In this document: positions 31,070 through 38,881 of the stretch, piece after piece
Numbering within the stretch: the stretch's first letter is position 1
How the letters are laid out: the number at the start of each line of letters is the position of its first letter
DNA from: Bacteroidaceae bacterium
Lineage (GTDB): Bacteria; Bacteroidota; Bacteroidia; Bacteroidales; Bacteroidaceae
DNA: 43,192 bases
Assembly: GCA_017933995.1 (NCBI GenBank)
Contig: JAGBKI010000045.1
Coordinates: 1 to 43,192 of the forward strand
Direction of reading: 5' to 3'
The notes under the pieces: generated by a model
What the model was told of the DNA's origin: nothing
Databases searched by the model: none
The model's input: only the letters and a program-made list of their open reading frames with translations
Position numbers and translations under genes: made by a program

Positions 31070-32224
31070 TCAGAAAGGCTTGTACATCGGATTTTCGGCG
31101 GCGCGGACAGCCATGCACTCTACCTCGATGAGCCAGCCGGGGCGGCAGACGGGGGCGTAGACGATGACGACGGGCTTGCCGGGGAAACGCTCGGCGAAGA
31201 GGTGCTGCACGACGGCGTAGTCGGCGTGGTCGCGCAGGTAGACCACCATCTGCGCCACGTCGTCGAACCCGGCCCCGCCCTCGGCGAGCAGTGCGCCGAC
31301 GTTTTCGAGCGTGCGCTCGGCCTGGCGGCGTATGTCGCCGGGATGAACTATTTGGCCACGGTCGTTGATGCTGGCGGTGCCGCTGATGAAAATTTGGCGG
31401 CGGTCGCCGTAGTCAACGTAGGTGCCGCGCTCGAAGCGAACTCCGTACTCGCTGGTGCGGTTGAGGTGGTCGGCGGCGTAGAGGTAGCCCATCTGGCCGG
31501 GCTGTAGTCCGGCCACGGCGTAGGCGTCCATGTGGACGAACGACTTGGGGTCGGCGCCGATGCCGCCGATGCCGGTGGAGGCGATGTAGTGGGTCTTGTC
31601 GGTCAGACCCTGGGTCTCGAAGACGGCGTTGCGGGCGCGCACCATACCGGCATAGCGGTTGTCGATGTCGCTGACGTAGAACCAGGTGCGCACGCAGTTG
31701 TCGGAGAGCGTGCAGCCCTGTGCGGCGAGTTCGAGGATGTAGGTGTTGAAGATGATGGTGGTCTGCGCCTCGCTGCCCGTTTCCTTGTTGCAGTAGGCAC
31801 CGGCCCAGAGGTGGCGGTAGCCGTTGTGGGTGGCCTCGAAGAGTTGTGTGCCCGGCACGGCTTGTGCCTTGACGCCGCGCAGCAGGTAGACCCACAGGGC
31901 TATTTTGGTGCCGTCGAGCGGCGGCTGTTGCACCACGGAGAGTGCGCCGAGCGGGTCGTCAATCTCGTGGCTCAACAGCAGGTTGGCCTGGTTGGCGGCG
32001 TCGCTGAGGAAGTAGCGCTTGATGACGGGCAGGACGTCGCTGCCGAGGCTGCCGAGCAGGGCGGCGTAGGCGCTTTGCAGGGCGGCGAGCTGTTCGTCGT
32101 AGGTGAGCGTGGCGTCGGCGACGTGGAGCATGGCGTGAACCTCCCCCACCCCGCCGTCGGCGGGTTCGTATCGGTGGATTTCAGCAAACGCGCGGTCGAA
32201 ACGGACGGTTTGTTGGTTGCTCAT
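31070..32224 (-). CDS. Two-domain Rid/YjgF-superfamily protein
   Basis: This 384-residue protein has no signal peptide. The C-terminal 130 residues are a clear Rid (YjgF/L-PSP) domain: IFISGTASINDRGQIVHPGD, RQAERTLENVGALL and VVYLRDHADYAVVQHLF. The N-terminal half appears to be a degenerate second Rid-like fold, with AYCNKETGSEAQTTIIFNTY and TWFYVSDIDNRY. This layout resembles FkbO/Hyg5-type chorismatases, but I cannot assign that activity. Single-domain Rid proteins hydrolyse reactive imines. It lies 180 bp after the mono-heme lipoprotein and has its own candidate -7 box (32368-32375). Confidence 0.65.
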   Translation of the reverse strand: MSNQQTVRFDRAFAEIHRYEPADGGVGEVHAMLHVADATLTYDEQLAALQSAYAALLGSLGSDVLPVIKRYFLSDAANQANLLLSHEIDDPLGALSVVQQPPLDGTKIALWVYLLRGVKAQAVPGTQLFEATHNGYRHLWAGAYCNKETGSEAQTTIIFNTYILELAAQGCTLSDNCVRTWFYVSDIDNRYAGMVRARNAVFETQGLTDKTHYIASTGIGGIGADPKSFVHMDAYAVAGLQPGQMGYLYAADHLNRTSEYGVRFERGTYVDYGDRRQIFISGTASINDRGQIVHPGDIRRQAERTLENVGALLAEGGAGFDDVAQMVVYLRDHADYAVVQHLFAERFPGKPVVIVYAPVCRPGWLIEVECMAVRAAENPMYKPF

Positions 32225-32230
32225 TCAGAG

Positions 32231-32412
32231 AAGTAAAAAATAAAAAGTAAAAAGTAAAAAATTATATACGGTGTCAAGCGCGGTTTTGAGCCATTGGGTG
32301 GCAAAGGGGCTGCAAGCCAACAGTATTTGGCGGATGTTGGCGACGCCCCTTTTGCTGTTGAGGCGCGCAAAGTTACTAAACTTTTACTTATTACTTTTTA
32401 ATTATTAATTAT
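32231..32412. repeat. Inverted pair of heptamer repeats, cytochrome-Rid junction
   Basis: The left arm (32232-32266) is AGTAAAA-type heptamers; the right arm (32378-32412) is AACTTTT, ACTTATT, ACTTTTT, AATTATT, AATTATT. The cytochrome stop codon (32405-32407) is inside the right arm. The core contains AGCCATTGGGTGGCAAA, also found at the SnoaL junction. Confidence 0.85.
32368..32375 (-). promoter_or_regulatory. -7 box in the junction core
   Basis: Minus-strand TAACTTTG, about 145 bp before the Rid-like start codon and next to the right repeat arm. Confidence 0.4.
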
Positions 32413-33133
32413 TTCCGCCTTGCTCAATCCAGTCACGGACAAGGGTGTGGAGGCGGGTGTTGTTGATTTCGTTGATGTGGCGGTAGTGCCAGGTGTCATC
32501 GCAATAGCCTTCGGTGGCGATGAGGCCGTAGAGTACGCTGGCGTCGGGGTCGCCGGGGACTACGAGCTGCGCGCCGTCCACCTTTTTGGAGGGCTGGCCT
32601 ACGAGTGCGTCGTGGCTGCGCCCCTCAGTGAGGTAGAGGCCGGCCGCCGCACCGTCGCCCGCACCGTGGCAGCCCACGCAGGTGGTGTTGAACACCTCGC
32701 GCTGCACGGCCTCGAACATGCTCATGCGCACGTCGCCCGCCGCGAAGGGTATGGTGTCCTGGCCGGTGAGCAGGTCCGCACCTTCGAGACTGGCGAAGGT
32801 GGCAATGCGCTGGCGCAGGTTGTTGAGTACGCAGAGTTCGACGGTGACGGCCTCGTCGGGTATGCCGGTGAGGGCGACGGACACCTTACCGTCGGCGGGA
32901 ATGGCGGTGAGCGTGCGGGCGGTGAGGGCGTAGTCACTCTCGCTGTCGAAGGCGGCCAGTGCCAGTTTGTAGCCGTCGGGCCAGGTGTCGGTGCCGGTGA
33001 GCGTGGCGGCGAGGCGCACGTTGCGCCCCTGCTGCGTGAAGCTGACGCTCTCGTCAACGGGGCCGTCGTCGCAGGCCGTGAGCCACAGCGCGGCGGGAGC
33101 GAGCAGCAGCAGGCCGAGAAGTTTCTTGGTCAT
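32405..33133 (-). CDS. Mono-heme cytochrome c lipoprotein
   Basis: This 242-residue protein starts at ATG 33133 with a lipoprotein signal (MTKKLLGLLLLAPAALWLTAC). Residues about 25-135 form a beta-rich domain without a recognised family. The C-terminal domain has one haem site, CVGCH, then GLYLTEGRSHDALVGQPS and VVPGDPDASVLYGLI, the layout of small c-type domains in envelope proteins. Translation probably follows the porin gene 16 bp upstream. It is likely to pass electrons to or from the DUF1111 di-heme protein. The stop codon lies in a repeat arm. Confidence 0.78.
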   Translation of the reverse strand: MTKKLLGLLLLAPAALWLTACDDGPVDESVSFTQQGRNVRLAATLTGTDTWPDGYKLALAAFDSESDYALTARTLTAIPADGKVSVALTGIPDEAVTVELCVLNNLRQRIATFASLEGADLLTGQDTIPFAAGDVRMSMFEAVQREVFNTTCVGCHGAGDGAAAGLYLTEGRSHDALVGQPSKKVDGAQLVVPGDPDASVLYGLIATEGYCDDTWHYRHINEINNTRLHTLVRDWIEQGGNN

Positions 33134-33149
33134 CGGGAATGGCGGGGGC

Positions 33150-34361
33150 TTAGAAGGTGTACTGCAACATAATCTTGGCCGTGTGCATAGGCTGGCCGAG
33201 GTCGTCGTTGTCGCGGTCAAGCTGCGTCTTGTGGCCGGTGCGGCCTATGTACTGGTACATGCCCTGCAGTTTGAGGTTGCAGCCGGGTATGAACCAGTTC
33301 ACGCCGACGGCGGGCATGTTGAGCATACCGTCCTTGCCGGTGCCGTTGCGGTCGAGGAAGTCGTAGCGGGCGGCGAGCTGCACGCGGTCGGTGACGAAAT
33401 AGCCAGCCTGGGCGTAGCCGCCCCAATAGTTATAGTCCTCGGAAATCTTCTGCCGCTTGGTGAAGTTCACGTTCATATAGTAGGCTTCGGCGGCAAAGTA
33501 CCAGCGTCCCTTGAGCCACGCCCATTCCAGTCCGGCGCGGAAGTCGTTGGTGCTCTCGCTCTCGCTCTCGACGTTCTCGGAGAGGCTGAGGCCGAAGAGC
33601 ATCTTATCCTCGTTCAGTCGGTTGGGGTCGCCCTGCGTGCTGGGCATCACGCCCTTGGGCATATAGGTGAAGCGCCCGGCGTAGAGCAGCGAGGGGATGT
33701 GCCAGTCGTCGCTGAAGGTCTTGGTGGCGGCGTTGGTACCGCTGCCGGTGCCGTTGAACAGGCCCACCTCGTAGCCGAACTTCTTGGCGATGAGGCCGTG
33801 CACCTCTACGCCGAGGTCGAAGCCCGTGGCGATGTTGGGCGTGACGGCGTTGAGCGAATAGGGCATGATGACGGGGGCGGTGAGCGACGTGGGCAGTTGG
33901 GGGAACAGCGTGCTGCCCAGCGTGGTGAGGTAGGCGTGGCTGAAAGGCGTCTTGAACTTTCCGACGCGCACGGCGAGCTGGTCCTTGAACTTGACGTCGA
34001 ACCACGCCTGCTGTAACAGGTTTGCCCCGCTGGCAGCGGCGTTGATGGAGAGGTTGTAGCTCACCTTGTCGAACGCCTTGCCGGTGAAGCCGAGGATGGC
34101 GTAGGGGATGCTGAAGCCGGAGTTGGCCACGTTGTCCTGGTTGTAGGCTTTGTCGAGACCCTCGTCGTCGTAGTAGTTGAAGTTGGCCGCGCCCTGCACG
34201 AGGAGGTAGGGCTTGAAGACGAAGTCGCCGCCTTTGCTGCGGATGGTGAAGCCTTCCTTGCCGGCCACGGAGACGACGCCGTTTTCGGTTTCTTCCTCCT
34301 CCTGTTGCGCCAGCGCGGCGACGGGGAGGACGAGGAGGGCGAGGAGAAGTATCTTTTTCAT
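33150..34361 (-). CDS. Porin O/P-type outer-membrane protein
   Basis: This 403-residue barrel has a signal peptide (MKKILLLALLVLPVAALAQ). The pattern of phosphate-selective porins O and P is present: FKPYLLVQGAANFNYYDD, GFTGKAFDKVSYNLSINAAA, WFDVKFKDQLAVRVGKFKTPF and a final aromatic strand ending QYTF. A 16-18 strand barrel without plug is expected. In this locus it may admit metal or a small anion. It lies 130 bp after the DUF1111 gene and 16 bp before the mono-heme lipoprotein. Confidence 0.82.
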   Translation of the reverse strand: MKKILLLALLVLPVAALAQQEEEETENGVVSVAGKEGFTIRSKGGDFVFKPYLLVQGAANFNYYDDEGLDKAYNQDNVANSGFSIPYAILGFTGKAFDKVSYNLSINAAASGANLLQQAWFDVKFKDQLAVRVGKFKTPFSHAYLTTLGSTLFPQLPTSLTAPVIMPYSLNAVTPNIATGFDLGVEVHGLIAKKFGYEVGLFNGTGSGTNAATKTFSDDWHIPSLLYAGRFTYMPKGVMPSTQGDPNRLNEDKMLFGLSLSENVESESESTNDFRAGLEWAWLKGRWYFAAEAYYMNVNFTKRQKISEDYNYWGGYAQAGYFVTDRVQLAARYDFLDRNGTGKDGMLNMPAVGVNWFIPGCNLKLQGMYQYIGRTGHKTQLDRDNDDLGQPMHTAKIMLQYTF

Positions 34362-34391
34362 TGTGGTGTTGTTATTTGCGGGGTTGGGGAA

Positions 34392-34472
34392 ACTGGGAAT
34401 ACTGGGAATTCTGGGAATACTGGGAATACTGGGAATACTGGGAATACTGGAAACACTAGGAACATTAGGAAC
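34392..34472. repeat. Nine 9-bp tandem units upstream of the porin O/P gene
   Basis: Units run from ACTGGGAAT (34392) through exact and near copies to ATTAGGAAC (ending 34472). They lie 31 bp from the start codon on the minus strand, in the leader of the gene. No inverted partner. Confidence 0.92.
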
Positions 34473-34491
34473 ACTAGTGCCACCAGACTTT

Positions 34492-35925
34492 CTATAGCGA
34501 CCACAGGAACGCCACGAGGGCGTCGCGGTCGGCTTTGGGGAGGCGGGCGAAGACGTTCCTGGACGCCTGGCCCTCGCCGCCGTGCCACATGATGGCCTCG
34601 ACGAAGTTGCGTGCGCGCCCGTCGTGGAGGAAATAGGTGTGGCCGTTGACGGTCTGCTGCAGGCCGACGCCCCACAGCGGGGTGGTGCGCCACTCGTTGC
34701 CGCGCGCCAGTCCGCTGACGTAGTTGTCGTTGAGGCCGACGCCCATTATCTCGCTGCCCATGTCGTGCAGCAGGAAGTCGGAATAGGGGTGTACGGTCTG
34801 GCCGCCCAGCCAGGGCAGTTCGGTGCCGTTGAGCAGGGTGGCGCCGCGCGGGCGGGTGTGGAGCGTGGTGACGTGGCAGAGGTGGCACCCGGCCTTGTAG
34901 AACATCTGCTCGCCGCGCTTCACCTGCGGGTCGTTCACGTTGCGGCGGGCGGGGACGCTGAGGGCGTGGAGGTAGAGGTCAACGTTCTCCATCTCCTCGG
35001 TGGTGACGTCGAGCTGGTCGTAGCTCAGCCCCATCATCGAGCCGTCCTGCATCTGTATCTGCCCCTCGCAAATCTCCTCGGGGTAGCGGCTGTTGGTGAC
35101 GCCCATGTCGGAACTGAAGCCGAGTTCGACGGTGAGGTCGGCGTGCTGCGCCTTGTTACCGCTCAGGCCCAGTTGCAGGACGCCGCGCTCGTTGATGTAG
35201 TTGCAGCGCCCGCTGATGCCCCATTCGGGGTAGTTGCTCTTGGCGGCGAGCGCCTCGATTTCGGCGCGGTCGAGGGCCATCATCTGCCCCATACCGACGT
35301 GGCGCAGCGGTATGCGCACGGTGCAGAAGAGGTCGGCTGGGTCAATCTCGTCGGCGTACCAGTCGGTGATGGTGTAGACGGGATAGCACAGTTCGTATGG
35401 CTCGCCGTCGGGGAAGGTGAACTGCTGGTAGACCTTGTCGATGTGCACCTTTCCCTCGGGGCGCACGCCGAGTATGCTTTGGTCGTGGAGCACGCGCCCG
35501 TAGTTCTTGAAGAAAGCACCGTTCTTGCGCGTGATGTAGATGAGTGCCGAGGTGAAGCCGTTGGGGCCGGAACCCTCGCTGCTCCACAGGGCGGGCTCGG
35601 TGCGCCCGGCGTTGCGGTGGCACGAGCCGCAGCTGTAGCCCGCATAGACGGGTCCGAGGCCGCCGCCCTGCTTGCCGTCGGTGGCGCTGGTGCGCACGTC
35701 GTCGTAGAGTTTGTCACCACGGTTGAAGCGCGTCTTGTACTTGCCCGTCACCCAGTCGGCCTCGGTGTCGAAGGCATAGGACGAGCGCAGGAAGTTGGTC
35801 GAGGTGCCGGCGGCGAGGGCGTAGCCGTCGGGCACGTCGATGTCGTCCACGTCGAGGCCGTCCTCGCTGCACGCGCCCAGGGCGAGGGCGGACGCTATAT
35901 ATAATATAATACGGAGTGGCCGCAT
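34492..35925 (-). CDS. DUF1111 di-heme oxidoreductase lipoprotein
   Basis: This 477-residue protein has a lipoprotein signal (MRPLRIILYIASALALGAC). It belongs to the DUF1111 putative thiol-oxidoreductase group, distantly related to MauG and di-heme peroxidases. Haem sites are CGSCH (about 99-103) and CHLCH (about 346-350). Other family segments are ALWSSEGSGPNGFTSALIY, ISGRCNYI, WRTTPLWGVG, YFLHDGRARNFVEAIMWHGGE and the ending DRDALVAFLWSL. DUF1111 genes often accompany imelysin genes in iron-related operons. The likely role is redox handling of a metal or thiol at the outer membrane. The signal-peptide coding DNA contains TATATAATATAATACGG. Confidence 0.88.
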   Translation of the reverse strand: MRPLRIILYIASALALGACSEDGLDVDDIDVPDGYALAAGTSTNFLRSSYAFDTEADWVTGKYKTRFNRGDKLYDDVRTSATDGKQGGGLGPVYAGYSCGSCHRNAGRTEPALWSSEGSGPNGFTSALIYITRKNGAFFKNYGRVLHDQSILGVRPEGKVHIDKVYQQFTFPDGEPYELCYPVYTITDWYADEIDPADLFCTVRIPLRHVGMGQMMALDRAEIEALAAKSNYPEWGISGRCNYINERGVLQLGLSGNKAQHADLTVELGFSSDMGVTNSRYPEEICEGQIQMQDGSMMGLSYDQLDVTTEEMENVDLYLHALSVPARRNVNDPQVKRGEQMFYKAGCHLCHVTTLHTRPRGATLLNGTELPWLGGQTVHPYSDFLLHDMGSEIMGVGLNDNYVSGLARGNEWRTTPLWGVGLQQTVNGHTYFLHDGRARNFVEAIMWHGGEGQASRNVFARLPKADRDALVAFLWSL

Positions 35926-35967
35926 AAGTCGTTGAAAGATGTCGTGTCTATGTTCGGATAAAGAAAA

Positions 35968-36104
35968 AGGGGAGTAAAGGGGAGTCAGGCGGAGTTAGAG
36001 GGAGTTATCGCGCCGTTACTGTCAGCCGCACTTTCGGCGGCCGGGTGTATCGGCCCTTTAACTCCACTATAACTCCTCCTAACTCCCTCTAACTCCTAAG
36101 GGGG
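35968..36104. repeat. Inverted pair of 10-bp repeats, imelysin-DUF1111 junction
   Basis: The left arm has four 10-bp units (GGGGAGTAAA-type to GGAGTTAGAG); the right arm has four units of TAACTCCCTC type. The arms are complementary around a GC-rich core of about 50 bp. The right arm ends 1 bp from the imelysin stop codon. Confidence 0.88.
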
Positions 36105-36105
36105 A

Positions 36106-37293
36106 TTACTTGATGGTCCTCGCCTTGCCGTCCTTGAAGATGAGGAACTCAAGGGTGTGGTAGCCGCGCAGGCTCTGGGCCTCGGCGATGGCGGAAGCGC
36201 GTTCGTTCTCTACGCCGTCCTCTTCCTCCTCGTATTCGCCGCTCCAGTCGAGGGCGGAGTAGTCACCATTGTTCATAATGGCCACGATGCCGTCCTGGTC
36301 GAGAGGCCAGCTGTCCATGTTGGGGTCAAGACCCTTGTTGGCCACGGGGCCAAAGAGGAAAGCCTCGCTCGTCTCCCACGGTTCGCGGGCGGCAAGCCAA
36401 GCGTCGGCGCAAGCCTCGAAACCAGCGTTGCTGGGGGCCTTGGTAAAGTTGCTGACGGCGGTGAGCAGGGCGCGATTCTTCGCAACAAGGTCGCGGTAGG
36501 TGGGCAGCACGACGGCGTTCACGTAGTTCTCCACCACTGCGTCGAGGGCCTCGTCATTGTCGGCGTAGGCTTCGAGCAGGCGGGGCTTGAGCTGCTTGCT
36601 GATGAAGTCCTCCAGGTCGGCGCAGGCGTCCATAGCGGCCTCGGTCTCGGGGCACACGATGTTGTTGCGTAGCGGGGCGGGGATGGCCTGGATGGCGTCG
36701 TAGGCGGCCTGGATGTAAGCCTTGGCCTGCGCGTCGAGCTGGGCGTCGAACTGCTGCACGGCGTTGGAGATGGAGTTCTGCGCCACCTGTCCGTTGCGCG
36801 AGCCGTTGTAGGCGTTCTGGATGGAGCGGATGTTGTTGCTGTAGTCGTCGATGGAGTGCCAGCTGTACCAGCTCTCCACGGCATAGAGCGCGGCGGTCTT
36901 GTCGCCACCGAGGAAGAGGTCGTAGGGGTCGCCAATCTTGGCCGAACCCACCTCGTTGGCGATGTCGGCACAGCCGTCAAGGATTTCCTCCACGCAGTCT
37001 GAGGCGGACTGGTAGCCCTGGTTGCCGTTGTGGGCAATGAACTGGGCTGCATAACTCTGGCCGCCTTCGTAGCTCGTCTCCCAGTCCTTGAGCAAGGTCT
37101 CGGAGTCGTCCACAAGTTTCTGGGCTACGACGCCCATGTAGGTGGCCCACTTCTGCACGTTCTCGGTCGTGCAGTCGATGTCTGCTGCTGCGACATCGTC
37201 GGGCCCCTTCTTGTCATCGTCGTCGCTGCAAGCTGTGAACGACAGTGTCAAGCCGAGGCCGAAGAGAGCCGCAAGCAAAAGTTTTTTGTTCAT
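36106..37293 (-). CDS. Imelysin-family lipoprotein, permuted form
   Basis: Imelysin-like proteins are envelope helical-bundle proteins linked to iron uptake. This 395-residue protein has a lipoprotein signal (LSFTAC) followed by an Asp-rich segment (SDDDDKK). The body is helical, and the GxHxxE motif appears as GYHTLE about 13 residues from the C-terminus. In canonical imelysins it lies well upstream; the C-terminal position matches the circularly permuted fold known from a Bacteroides protein. It lies 36 bp downstream of the first porin and upstream of the DUF1111 gene. Confidence 0.88.
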   Translation of the reverse strand: MNKKLLLAALFGLGLTLSFTACSDDDDKKGPDDVAAADIDCTTENVQKWATYMGVVAQKLVDDSETLLKDWETSYEGGQSYAAQFIAHNGNQGYQSASDCVEEILDGCADIANEVGSAKIGDPYDLFLGGDKTAALYAVESWYSWHSIDDYSNNIRSIQNAYNGSRNGQVAQNSISNAVQQFDAQLDAQAKAYIQAAYDAIQAIPAPLRNNIVCPETEAAMDACADLEDFISKQLKPRLLEAYADNDEALDAVVENYVNAVVLPTYRDLVAKNRALLTAVSNFTKAPSNAGFEACADAWLAAREPWETSEAFLFGPVANKGLDPNMDSWPLDQDGIVAIMNNGDYSALDWSGEYEEEEDGVENERASAIAEAQSLRGYHTLEFLIFKDGKARTIK

Positions 37294-37329
37294 AATAGAA
37301 AATGATGTGAATTAAAAAAGGTGTTGTTT

Positions 37330-38688
37330 TTACTTCTTAAAGAACCACCCGACGTAAGCCACGCCGAGGCTCCACTCGTTCTCGCTGTTGTACTGACCCT
37401 TGCCGAACATCTTGGAGGTGCCGATCTGGCGCGTAGTGTAGTCGGCCTTGACGACGAGGTTAGGCAGCGGGCGCCAGTTCAGGCCCACTTTCCAGAGGCT
37501 CACCTGGCAGCGCGCGTCCATATCGGACGTGGCCGACTGGCCTTTCTCCTGCGGGTTGTAGTAGTTGTAGTGCGCGAAGGGGTAGATGACCGGCATCTTG
37601 TCCGTCCAGCCCAGCGCGCTGCACACCTCGTGCAGGTTCACGCCCACCTCGGCGCTCCATGTCACGGCGCGCTTGGCCACGTAGGGCGTGCGGTTGTAGG
37701 GCGAGGCCGAACTGTAGCGGCGGTTCACACCGCTGATAGCGTCGGCGTTGTGGACGTTGCCGCTGAGGTAGTTGGCGCGGGCAGTGACGAAGCGGCCCGT
37801 GTACTGCCCGTCGAGGCTGTAGATGCAGACGGGCAGTTTGCCGTAAGCCTTGTACGTCACCAGTTTGTCGGCGTTGCGACCCGCGTCGGCGCACCAGTAC
37901 ACGCTGCCGCCGATGCGCAGGTTGGGCAGCCCCACCCAGTCAAGGCGCAGGATGTAGGCCGGGCGCGTGAAGTTGTCGGCCTCGAAGTAGCCCTGCTTGC
38001 CTTTCTGCACCCAGTTGTACTTGTCGAAGCCATTGGGGTTGGGGCCGGCCACGACCATCGCCTCGTAGTCGAACGTGGCGGTGCGGCTGCCCACACGCCC
38101 GAAGAGCGACAGACCCGTCTCGTGCCACGTCGAGGGGATGATGGTGGTCTCGCCCTCCGTGCGGCGCGTGCCGAAGAAGAAGATGGGTTCGTGGTGGCTG
38201 TTGGTCAGGCCGACGGGCAGCACCATGTGGCCCGCGCGGACGTTGAGCCAGGGCGCGTGGCTGTAGGTGATGTGGAACTGCTCCAGCGCCACCTCGCCGC
38301 CTTTCTCCACCTCGGTCTCGTACTCGCCGTTCTCGCTGCCCGAGCCCTGCTCCATCTCGTATTCGATGCCCGTACCGCCTGCCTCGAACTCGATTTCGGC
38401 ACCGAGCGTCCAGCGGCGCGAGAACTTGTAGTCCATCGCGATGACGAAGCGCGGGATTTCAATGGTGGAGTGGTTCACGCGGCTGCTGCCGTCCGAGGTG
38501 CCCGTCCAGCGGTTCAGGCCGTAGTCCTTCCAGGAGGCCACCGCCTCGCCGTAGCCGCCCAGGCGGAACTTGTAGTCGTCGGCGGGCGCCAGCGTGTCGC
38601 CCGGCACCGTCGTGGCACGCAGCGACGTGGGCATAAGCGAGGCCGACGCCAGCAGGGCGAGGGCCAGTGAGCGCGAAAGTATCTTCAT
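37330..38688 (-). CDS. Outer-membrane porin-like protein, first gene of the imelysin locus
   Basis: This 452-residue protein has a signal peptide (MKILSRSLALALLASASLMP). It shows many alternating barrel strands with GGYGEAVASW, HSTIEIPRFVIAMDYKF, LNVRAGHMVLPVG and the aromatic end VAYVGWFFKK. It is an uncharacterised Bacteroidetes porin type without TonB features. An acidic loop (EMEQGSGSENGEYETEVEKGGE) may be exposed. It is the promoter-proximal gene of the locus, with a -7 box and an upstream palindrome shared with the divergent hemerythrin-LuxR regulator. Confidence 0.78.
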   Translation of the reverse strand: MKILSRSLALALLASASLMPTSLRATTVPGDTLAPADDYKFRLGGYGEAVASWKDYGLNRWTGTSDGSSRVNHSTIEIPRFVIAMDYKFSRRWTLGAEIEFEAGGTGIEYEMEQGSGSENGEYETEVEKGGEVALEQFHITYSHAPWLNVRAGHMVLPVGLTNSHHEPIFFFGTRRTEGETTIIPSTWHETGLSLFGRVGSRTATFDYEAMVVAGPNPNGFDKYNWVQKGKQGYFEADNFTRPAYILRLDWVGLPNLRIGGSVYWCADAGRNADKLVTYKAYGKLPVCIYSLDGQYTGRFVTARANYLSGNVHNADAISGVNRRYSSASPYNRTPYVAKRAVTWSAEVGVNLHEVCSALGWTDKMPVIYPFAHYNYYNPQEKGQSATSDMDARCQVSLWKVGLNWRPLPNLVVKADYTTRQIGTSKMFGKGQYNSENEWSLGVAYVGWFFKK

Positions 38689-38741
38689 CGTATGGGGTTG
38701 TTTTTACGGGGTTATCAGGTATATTTTTGGATTTTCGGGTG

Positions 38742-38749
38742 CAAAATTA
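38742..38749 (-). promoter_or_regulatory. -7 box of the porin-imelysin operon
   Basis: Minus-strand TAATTTTG, 54 bp before the start codon. No TTTG -33 element is present, which fits an activator-dependent promoter. Confidence 0.5.
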
Positions 38750-38772
38750 CAAGTGCCGTCGGCGTGCGGCAA

Positions 38773-38788
38773 TACCCAAATTAGGGTA
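38773..38788. promoter_or_regulatory. Candidate operator palindrome
   Basis: TACCC and GGGTA are separated by AAATTA. The minus-strand word TACCCTAAT recurs on the plus strand at 38873-38881, just before the regulator start codon. The palindrome centre is about 44 bases upstream of the predicted porin transcription start. Confidence 0.5.
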
Positions 38789-38848
38789 AAAAGCCGCCCG
38801 CCGTGGTTATAAACGCCCCCGCGTGCCGCGTTTCACGCAAGGATTTTG

Positions 38849-38856
38849 TATTTTTG
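38849..38856 (+). promoter_or_regulatory. -7 box of the hemerythrin-LuxR gene
   Basis: TATTTTTG matches TAnnTTTG; transcription would start about 20 bases before the start codon, upstream of the second TACCCTAAT. Confidence 0.5.
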
Positions 38857-38881
38857 CGGTGATAAACTCCCCTACCCTAAT

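Noticed and set aside
38742-38780. A standard TTTG -33 element for the porin promoter
   Set aside because: The only candidate (CAAA at 38777-38780) is 27 bp from the -7 box, outside the usual spacing; the palindrome is the better explanation.
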